Source: Psettodes erumei
Lineage: Eukaryota; Chordata; Actinopteri; Pleuronectiformes; Psettodidae
Length of the DNA: 64,000 nucleotides
Direction: 5' to 3'
NCBI GenBank assembly: GCA_016785225.1
Contig: JAFBJZ010000222.1
Location: 62,001-126,000 of the forward strand
The notes under the pieces are model-generated. The model worked only from the letters and a program-made list of their open reading frames with translations, did not search any database and had not been told where the DNA came from. This document shows, piece by piece, positions 50,889 through 60,900 of this stretch; position 1 is the stretch's first letter; every line of letters begins with the position of its first letter. The translations under genes were made by a program, and so were the position numbers.

Positions 50889-51860
50889 ACAGGATAACAA
50901 GAAAAGGAAGTGAACCCTTTCGAACTGTCTACATTTGTGTATAGGACATTCAAACTTTCCCATCATAGGTCGGGAAAAGTAAGCGAACCCTGAGGATAAT
51001 GACATCAACATGGGCCAATCGCTGTGAGGTGTTGGTAAACCTGGAGTCCCGATCCGTTGCAACCAGATGTGAGATGTGGGTTAGAGATTAAAAAAAAATC
51101 AAATACTCAAACATTTTAAGTTTGCTGATCACAGGAATCTGCTGATGTGAAATACTTGAAAAACATCTCAGAAGACAAACTGTCTATAAACTGAGACAAT
51201 TGAGTTTCGTGGCTTCTGCTTCTACTCATAGAAGTGAGAGAGTCACAGTGCAGTGCACCAACATCATCCCACCAGTGAAAAGCAGAGGAGGGAGCATCAC
51301 GACTTGTGGATTTGCTGCCTCTCGGCCTGGACGTCTCAGCATCACGGAGGGGAACATAACAAGTTTATCAAGACACACTAGAGGATAGTGTCAGGGCGGC
51401 CATCACCAGCTGAAGCTCAGTAGAAGCTGGGTGACGCAGCAGGACAATGACCCAAACATCACACTTTTTGAAGTGTCCCAGTCAGAGCCCAGACAGTAAA
51501 GCAGCAGAGATGCTGTGAAATGAGCAGAGAGGGCTGTTCACACCAGACAGCCCGAGAACGAGTTGGAGTTGAAGCAGGAAGAGGGGGGTGCAAACTGAAC
51601 ATTGCATAGGTTTGATTCACCGCTGCTGGGAACTTCTTCTTTGTGGCTGTTGTTAACAAAGGTGGTTCGACCAGTTATTAAATCCAACCCTTCAGCTACT
51701 GTTACCACCAGCACTGCGAATGTTTAATGGGTGTGTTCAATAGTAAATAAAAGACTATAATGGCATGTGTATAAAGCACAACGTGTTGGCTATAAAAGTG
51801 CTTGCCTGTCGGAAAAACCAGGTGATTGAAAAGGGTTCACTTGCTTTTTCTTGACCTTGT
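50889..51860 (+). mobile_element. Degraded Tc1/mariner-type DNA transposon
   Basis: The left end (caggataacaagaaaagg, then aagtgaaccc) and the right end (gggttcacttgctttttc, then ttgaccttgt) are inverted copies. Inside the left end, 'aaagtaagcgaaccctgagg' repeats the 'aagtgaaccc' motif directly, as in the IR/DR structure of Tc1 elements. Between them lie scraps of transposase: GGSITTCGFAASRPGRLSI and QQDNDPNIT, the latter matching the QQDNDPKH box around the second catalytic Asp. Frames are broken, so the element is dead. Confidence 0.75.
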
Positions 51861-54417
51861 AAATTCCGCCTACAATTTGACTATATCAGATGTATAAGGT
51901 GATGATACGGTATGTCAGTAATGTGTTTACAGTTAGCTATCACTGCTCCCAAGTGGCCAAAATAATCAAATACAATATTTCTAATCATTACCTTTGCTGG
52001 CCCTAAAATGTTTTATTCATTATTCACACCATTCTTTGTATTGCCATGTTGTTGAGAAGTGAGTGTTACATATAAAGTTGCCTTTTCATTCAATATTAGT
52101 TTTCCCCCAGTACTGAGACAGAATCTGGCATCATGACCATCAGGAGACTTGTTTCTACCTACAGAGCTAGCAGCCTATCTACATCTTAGAATCAACTTAT
52201 ATTCCTACACAAAAAGGAGCTAACAAATATGTCTCTCATCCCAAAAAGACCATGGAAAAAGTGACAAAATTCATTTACATGGAGAAAATATTATACTCAA
52301 GGCAGCTGTTTCAGTGAAAACTTTCTGCACATGCACAGTCAGGTACATACCAGTTCTTCTCAAACACACTTTAGTTAGCAGACCGTAGTGGAGAGTTTAA
52401 ACAAAACGTGTCCTCCACACTGACAATTCATGCACACACTTAATAGTCCCAGCTATGAAGCTTTGCAGCAGTCATGTGGCGTCATGTCAAGCATCATGGG
52501 ACCACGTGTGTGACCAGCACTACTGAGGAGTCAATAAGCAGGGCATTGAACCCATGATTTAACTATAAAATGAGTGTAAACTGTTGTTTGTATTATGTGT
52601 GGTTCCACAGATTTAAGTGACAGAAACAGGGCCCTGGCTTAACCATGTAAATGAGACAAACACCCAGGTGACCATTCATTTGAACTGCCAGTCATTGCAA
52701 AAGGGGTCAGCCATATAAACTGGCCTAATCAAATATGAACACAGACTGCAGCACTAAGGACTTTACTCAAATCTTGATTGACTAACATAAGCCAGTTTAT
52801 GTTTAAATGGCAGGCTGCGAAGGCTGAAGCACAAACCAGCCCAGTTCAAGGAGATGCCGAGGCCATCCATCCATCCTGCAGACAACCTTGTGCAGAAACC
52901 CATCTGTCCAAAACATCACAATCACATTTTAGTCATTTATCCAAAGACACCTTACATGATGAAGGTGGCAAGAAAAAACAGGATCATGAAAAACACGCAA
53001 CAAATAGTGCAGGAGTGGCTATGAACAGTGTAAACAACCAGAATTACTTTAAATGAAAGAAACTAAATAGTATTTGATGATCATAAAAATAGATTGAAAG
53101 CGTGTTACAACAGTTTTTTAATGGAAGCATGTAGGACAGAAGACAACAAAACCTACAGGTAGTTAACCTACCTGCTGTATAATGTAAAAATCTATCAAAT
53201 ATAAAGAAGTTAATTAAAATGCATCTGTTTATATCAATATGAGCAATATGAGTGAAGCCAAGTTGTGTTAGTAATAATGATGAGAAAATCTGAGCTGGAG
53301 TCTTAACAAACTAGTCATCATGTTTTGTTACTAAGTGTGTAAATTCAATCTGAGTTATGAGATCCAGTGCAAACTAAGCCTCAGTCACTGTTATTACAGG
53401 TGTTGGAGCAGGAGGACACTTGTACCAATGACTAAGAAAGCCATGCATGTCTACACATAGCCCACTGTACTTCTACTCTCATTCCTAAATGAGGTCACCA
53501 TCATTTAAAAAAAAAAACTCCAGAAAACAGAGACACTGCTTTTACAAAATGCCTGAGAGAGTACATAAAGCTGATCATAGCATTTAAAATGATGCTGGGT
53601 TAATCCATCTTTAAATGTGAAAGCATTTTTTCTGACTGTATCCTACAAATTTTAGAGAGCTGAATGATGACGGAGCAATGACTTATTCAGCATCTGTCTG
53701 ATTTTGAAATGATATCTGCATGAATGCTCATTCTGAATGCAGCTGCTGTATGCTTTCAGTCATGTCCTCATGTTGTTATGTATGTTTTACAGTTTACTGT
53801 TTGACAGTTACCTAAAATAATGTGGGGGTTGCAGTGATAAAGGCTTTTATGTTTTGTTTGAAGGCCGAGTTGAGCAAGACTGTGGGCTGTCTTGTCAGAA
53901 CAAGCCTATTTCCTGAAACTATCTCAGATTGTGGTTCCTTCACTTTGATAAGAGACAAGACTGCAGCTCACTGGAGAAAACGCAAACAAACAAAATTCAA
54001 TAACTCGTGTATAAACAATGAAAACATAACCTGCTGTTCCAGCTTTTGATCGTCAGTTTCAAGGTTACAAGCTTTTGTATACAGTGTCAATATTAACATG
54101 ACCCTATGCGTTTGTGAGTGTAGGAAACACTAAACATACCTGTAAGGGGACGAATCCTTCAGGCTGTTATAATGACCCTGGAGGGGTTTCAGGAGTTGCT
54201 CAGAATGCTGGAACTTCTCAGTCACAGCATTTCCTGTGTGTGGTGCAGGCGTCAAACAGCTCCAGTGGATGGAGCTCTACTAACTGCACTTCTACTTGTT
54301 CGTTGGATATCAAGGCCAAATGACTCAGTTTATCGATAGAAAACTTTTTTTAAGAAGCCGCTAGGCCATCACCTTCCCCGCCTGGGAAAACGTTTTCGGG
54401 GCCGGAAAGAGGCTCAC

Positions 54418-54690
54418 CTGACTAGACCCACCTCAGACACCCCCACAGGTAACTCAACTCGCGCCCAGGGAGTGCACTTTTACCTTTTCCCGCTGCTGGG
54501 ATGCTCCGCCGAGTGTTTCTTATTCACCTCATGGCTGCAAAACATTGTGTCCAGGAAAAACAACTGCTGCGCCTCCGTCGGGAACATCGATCGCCATATG
54601 TGGCTCAGACAGACTTCCTCCTCACCGCTCAGCATCAGATATCGAGCCTCTGTTAGATTAACATTTTCAAAATAAAAGCGTTTCCGGTGC
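54418..54690 (-). promoter_or_regulatory. CpG-rich presumed promoter and untranslated first exon of mctp2
   Basis: CpG dinucleotides cluster here (cgccgag, gcgcctccgtcgg, aactcgcgccc and others) within otherwise CpG-poor DNA. On the minus strand the block ends with a good splice donor, CTAGTCAG|GTGAGCC, at 54418/54417. This is the only CpG-dense block upstream of mctp2 coding exon 1 and before mef2a. No TATA box is obvious. Assignment to mctp2 is an inference from position and strand. Confidence 0.5.
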
Positions 54691-54833
54691 AGCAAAAAGA
54701 CCAAGGAAACTCTATAGGACATACAGTACAAGTATATATAAGTATATAGTCCTTCAACAAATATTCTCATAATATTTTAGTAATCCACTGTGTATTTAAT
54801 CCAAGTTTGCTCTATTAAACTCTACCAACTCTA

Positions 54834-54834
<1 letters not shown>

Positions 54835-54920
<86 letters not shown>
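54835..54920. repeat. (TA)n microsatellite, about 86 bp
   Basis: A pure TA run just upstream of the presumed mctp2 promoter. Being self-complementary, it can extrude as a cruciform and is prone to length error in assemblies. Confidence 0.95.
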
Positions 54921-54924
<4 letters not shown>

Positions 54925-56991
54925 TTGCTGGTTCATCCTAATTTTTTTAAAACAATAAATAACAATAGTGGGCTGTCACTCACTCCAGCTCACTTGACTG
55001 GAGTGGGAGAATAACTGCTGGTGCATCTTCATCAAACATCTCACAGCAAATCAAACCCCTGTGTTATGTTCTGATTCAACTACTTCCTTTCACTTCTGCA
55101 ATGTGCAAACAAGATAATTTAAATAAATAATTTTCCCACCATACTTCACTTAAATTTAGGTGGGGAAGATTGGATTAACTCAGATTAGGTACGTCACTGA
55201 CTGTGGGACTGAAGAAATTTAGGACTAAAAGTTTTGTGTCCAACATGACCCCAGCACTGGCTTGTAATTTAAGCAAAAGCAATTTTGTATTGCACCTGAA
55301 GTCCCCTCGACAAAGAAAAATCTATTCAGAGCACTCCACTCAACACTGCATTTTTTTTTAAGTGAGTCAGTTGTGTAATCATACAAACCTATTCTAGATA
55401 TATAAATGTAAACCTGAGTCACAAATGTATTAGTCCTCCTCATATGTGACTTATTTCTAGGACAGTGTTTTAGGCCCACATAAACACAATCCTTTTCTCA
55501 AACAGATGTTTACTCTCATCAATCCCATTAACCTTGGCACATTTAATCCACCCGCCTCCAATTCTCCACCTCAGTGTACTGAGAGAGTGAGGGCAGTGTG
55601 GTTTTCACTGCATCTGATTCAGGATCAGTCTGTTGCTTCTCTCCTTCCCACAAGCACACACACTTTACTTTTCATATAAGTAAGGTGATTGGTGAATGTA
55701 TTTATTAATAACATCTAAAGTATACAGATACTTCATCATTTTTTATCAAATCAAGGACCTCTTGTTCCGCTCAAGAATTGTTACTATACTGTAATCCTAA
55801 TAAGTTTCTTACCATCAAAGCGTCTGCTTTACCCACTCATTAAAATTCAAAGGTTAGCTCGAAGTCAGCTGATGTGACACAGTATCAAACAATAAAGAAC
55901 TTTTGATTTTATCAAGTGCACTGCTTGAAGAAAATTCACAAGCTTTTTCCTACTACACTCACAACTAACCACAACATACTCTGATCTTTTAACACAATAG
56001 ATCATCATTTAAATGGCAGTTACATTGGTGCATAGCCACAGGTGTTACTCATGACACCTCTCACATTATACAGCAGCCTTCTGCTCTGAATCAACTTCCT
56101 CCACCTCATTCACGACTTACCACCTGACAAGTCCCAGTAATTCAATTCTTGTTCAAGTTCTCTCCCATCTAACACACACAATAGCAGCCATTATCACTGA
56201 TACATCCTGACTGAACAACTATAGTTCCCATCTCTGCTCAGCAGACTTGACTGAGATGCTTCCCTCCCACATTACTGCTCAGTTGAGCCACTGTGGTTAG
56301 TTGTGCAGCTTTTGCACTTTTCACCACATGTGCTATTTTGTACTTTCCCACATGTTTGATTTGTTCAGTTTTAATCGTTCACTCAGTCACACAATTGTTT
56401 GTATGATGGAAAACAATCTAAACATTTAAAATGCATTCAGTGTTCATACACGTATCCGTATCTGTCGCGGAGAACTCTTTAAAATTCATTCAATTAACTG
56501 TCCCATCACATACTAATCTATATTACAAAAGCCACCTTTATCTGTACTAATTTAAGATTTAAATGTACACTAACTTTTGTTTTTTTGAATAAATGGATTA
56601 AAGCCATAGGAGAATACCATCATAACCTTGAAAAATATGAATCAGGTCTGCATTTCTGTCTGATTCTTTTGTTTAATTCCTTCATTATGCCTTTAAATGC
56701 ATACTTGGGGAAGTTACTTCACATAAGTGCAACATTGCATGATGCTCACTTGATCCTATTTTGAAGGTCATAGCCATTTGTAGTTAATGTGACAGATTAG
56801 TTTCTGCATTTGAAATTTGAAACAATCAGAATTCATCTCATCCTGTATAATCTCAGGTGAGTTTGGTCAGATTTAGCCGTGCAGAGGTAATCAGGCACAT
56901 GTCTGACAGTCTTCTTGTCCTTTCATCATTTTGGTCTTGATTTACAGTATGCCCCTATTGTAAAAAATAAATCAATTTCTAAGGGTCTGGA
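54921..56991. other. Intergenic DNA between mctp2 and mef2a
   Basis: AT-rich DNA with no gene, repeat array or RNA gene that I can support. mef2a and mctp2 are on the same strand, so this is downstream of mef2a and upstream of mctp2. Confidence 0.5.
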
Positions 56992-57953
56992 TTTATTTCA
57001 TTTATTTTCTGGAGTGTATTTACCTTTCACTATATTTTGGAGATGTGGATGCAAGAGAGTGTAGCTTGGCATACTTCACAAAACAGGTTTATCCAACAGA
57101 AAATTGATGAAAAAAGGAAAGGATAATGTCTTGAAAATATGGCAATCATCCACAAAAATATACTTTTGCAAAATCTGGTGGAGGTGTCATATTTCACCCA
57201 GGCAAATACAACAGACAGATTAACAATACATAGTTACACCAAGTGATATATATTAAGATACTATATACAAAATAATAAAGACATATTTTGGTAGTTCATA
57301 CAGAACAAGTGTCCATGGCTTTCAGTTTTAAATCTGCATGAAATATTCTGAAATATTCTGTGCACAATATAAAAACACTCACAAACAACATGAAAACAGC
57401 ATACTGCTTTGGCTGATATAAATAAGTGTTTTTGTAAAGAGTATGATTGAGGAGTATTATAGGTATGGTGATGTGGAGGGAGTATTGCTTTCATGCTGGA
57501 CTCAATGTTTCAAACCCTGAGAAGATCAGAAATGAATTTGGTGATGTCCAGTGGGACACAACCATAAGTACTTCCCTGCATCATGAAGAAGACCATGACT
57601 ATTCAATGCTGCATCCCACTGGATAAGAAAACAACAGATTATACTGAAATTGGACCCAAATTTTCAGTCCATGATGCTTAAAATTATATATATATATATG
57701 TATATATGTGTCAAAAGGATGGCATTGTTTATGTTTGTACCACTGAAGATTTCTGAACATTGATGAGATGTTTCTGACAGACATTTGCAGACCAATGTTG
57801 TGTAAGCCTTCTCAAAAATCTGACCAACAAAATAAAAAAACAGATAACTTAATGAAAAATGACAGAACACATCAATAAAATCAACATTTCATTTGCATAA
57901 CAATGTCCTTCCTGTGTTTGCCCTAATGTTGTGTCACCGTGCGACCGCAGGGT
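56992..57953 (-). other. Probable 3' untranslated region of mef2a
   Basis: It follows the mef2a stop codon. Two AATAAA signals on the minus strand lie at 57001-57006 and 56992-56997, about 950 bp downstream. A short TA/TG tract is at 57685-57711. MEF2 genes usually have long 3' untranslated regions, so the true end may be further left. Confidence 0.35.
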
Positions 57954-60900
57954 CTATGTCACCCAGCTGTCCATTCGCATTCGTTTGACCATCGGACTCT
58001 CCCTGCCCTCTGACCGACTCACAGGGAGCGAGTGGAAGTCCGACCGCTGCTGCTCCTCCCGGTCGCTGCCGCCCTCGTGGGAGCTGCAGGACGAGCTGAC
58101 GCTGTCTGCAGGAGACCTCCCCATCTCTGCACGGGTGGATGAGGAACTGGTGGAGTGAGGATGAGGTGGGGCATGAGCCTGGGTCATGTACCCGGACTGG
58201 CTGAGGTGGTCACGGGGCGGGGAGATTGGCTCGGCTTTAATATTGATGTTGTGGTTGGTGTTGATTGGGAGATTGGAGCTCCCTGGTCTACAGGAAGAGG
58301 GGAAAGAGGAGGAGGATGGTTTAAGTCTGTCACTGTTGGGTGAAGATGCCCCCTAGTGGGGAAATCAACTTGTCTGTAGACAAAAAAAGTCAGCTTCTCT
58401 CTGACTGGTTACTACTGACACTTACCCTGTGGTGGAATGTAAGTATGTTAACTCAAATGCTGCACTTTATATAAGTTTGAAATAACTTTATTATTACCTC
58501 TACATTATTTACATTTTATACATATACAAAAATATAAAGACATTATAAACTTTGATGAATTTTAATTGATTAATACAACAACAATTCATAAATCAATTAA
58601 AAATTTGCTCCACCTCAGAAGTTACAGCAATAAAACAGTACTTACCTTTTTTAAAATTGATTAAATGACATTTCTTATGTTTCAGCATTTACCATCATCC
58701 AACAACTGTCCCTTGTGGCCATTGCTCAGCAAGGTATATTCCTACTTACTACTACTTACTTCCGACTTGCAATCACATGTTTTAATAGTGGCATATTGCC
58801 TCTACTTCCTCCACTGAAGTTGTCAGCGCAACTTTTCCATCAGCAATCAATCACATATCAGTCCTGCAATATGTTCAGTTACCTCTCACAAGAAAATCCC
58901 AATCACCTTCAGAAAAACTCACCAGGGCTTTTATCTACCTGTTTTAAATGTCTGTGTTTTGTGTCAGTTTAAAGAAACTATGTCAAACTATGAAAATGAT
59001 GTTAACAAACAATGAAACAGTAAAACCTGTTATCTGTCTTCAAAAGAGAAAAGTCAACTGTATCAGGTACATACCCCAGTGGGCCCAGCTGGTGTTGCTG
59101 CCATGCTGCCATGGGGCCCAGAGATGGGCCTGCAGGGGAGCTGAAGCCTGACAGCTCTGCATTGCTCAGGGAGTAATCTGACAGAGAGAGAGGGATGACA
59201 TGACACCACAGTCACACAATGCATTCAACTGATACAGTGAGCCCGTATGATATCCAAGCTAAGTCAGACTTTGTTCACATTCCCATGGTGGCTGGCCCAC
59301 CTGAAACTAGTACACTTTCGCTAACTTTTGCTGGAAAATATTTTGTGTTCCATGATGGCCAAAAGCATAGAGCCCCTCCTCCCCAGGAAGAGAAACATTG
59401 TGATGACACATGAATGATGATTTGTTGATGATTTGGGATAAAATCATCACATTTACAGATATTATTTATTGATTTCTACATGTGTATCTATATACATTTG
59501 TATCATTAGAAAATATGTACACAAAAAGTTTAACCTTAAAAGATGTCCAAAGCCGCAGCCTTTCCCTGTATAGCATGTGTGATAAAAGTTTGAACCATCA
59601 TAGCACAGCAGTGGTTAATGTGATGGTTAATATACTGCATTCATTTGGTTCCTTTGTTATGTCATTTGGCATCTAACAGTGCATAAACCATAATGTACCC
59701 ATTTAGGCATTAGAGGAAGTAAGAGAATAAATAAAGAAGAACAGCAACTTCTCAATGTCTTTTCCACTTTGGGTTGTCAGGGGCTGCACTAATGACAGTA
59801 ATTTAACTCAAATAGTAGGAATGCTCAGGTACCATTGTTGTAGGCAGAGCTGATGTCAGAGTAGACCACACTTTGGTGAGGCAGGCTGGGTGTGGTGATG
59901 GAGACCACTGGGGTGGACAGAGGCTGGTTGGACTGACTGCTGCTCATCCTTTGGTTGCTCTGCAAAAACAAAGTAAGACTGGATTATCCTTTTTAAAAAT
60001 TATTCATTTATCTTCAGTGACTCTTAAAACTGTGTTCTCTCTGTGTATAGACTGTCTACAGATACACTGTGCCTTGCAAAACCAAGTGCTGAATTTGTGT
60101 TGCAATACCCCATTTCAACCACATGATGTCAGTGCAAATTCATTTTCCAATGGAGCCTCTCTACAGGGAACAACATCTGTTTCATTTGTTTCCCTATCCT
60201 TTGAAAAAATTAAAATGTCAAGTAGTCTTTCCTGAATTTTCCCAGAATGCCACCTGCTCCCAGAGAGTTTGTGTGAACTTATATATATATATATATACAC
60301 ACACACATAAACAGATAGATAGATAGATAGATAGATAGATATTTTTAAAAGTCTGCTAGGAAAACCCCAAGCTTGTACATTAGTTCTTGAAATGAAAAAA
60401 AATGGCAATCCTATACTTGAAATTTCATTGTTTAATTTTGTGCTATTTTGCAAGATTAGGTGTTATGCATTTCAATTAAAAGGCTTCTCATTAAGGAATC
60501 CTCTTCAGGCCTACTGCTAAATTACTTGATTGAATGTCTGAACAAGTAATCAACAAACCAACTGCAGCTGGTGATTCATTCCTAATCAGCTACTGTCTCA
60601 AATTAAACTAGAGACCAGGTTGGTTTGGCTCTCCCTGTGTCTGGCTGGTGAAGCTACTTGTAATCAAACCTGGTGGCTCTTAACTGGACACATTTCGAAA
60701 GAGGAAGTTCTAAGTTTGGTGTTGCTGTGGCTGTTGGCATTCCGGCCAGATTATGTCAGTAATTACATCACCAAGTATGAGGTCATTCCCTGCTGAATAT
60801 ACACACGCACAAACAGTGGGTAAACCAAACTGTACATGCCTAAAACTAACCTACTATAAAACATTAAACCAGTGTGTGTCCCAGGAGCATTGCATGCCCC

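Larger units (their letters stand above)
47698..54417. other. Presumed 5' intron of mctp2 (untranslated exon to coding exon 1)
   Basis: About 6.7 kb with no coding exon that I can support. It holds a dispersed-repeat fragment (47885-48020), GT microsatellites (49069-49106 and 49749-49798), a Tc1/mariner relic (50889-51860) and a short repeat scrap near 52915-52965 ('catttatccaaagacacctt'). The remainder is AT-rich and unremarkable. Confidence 0.5.
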
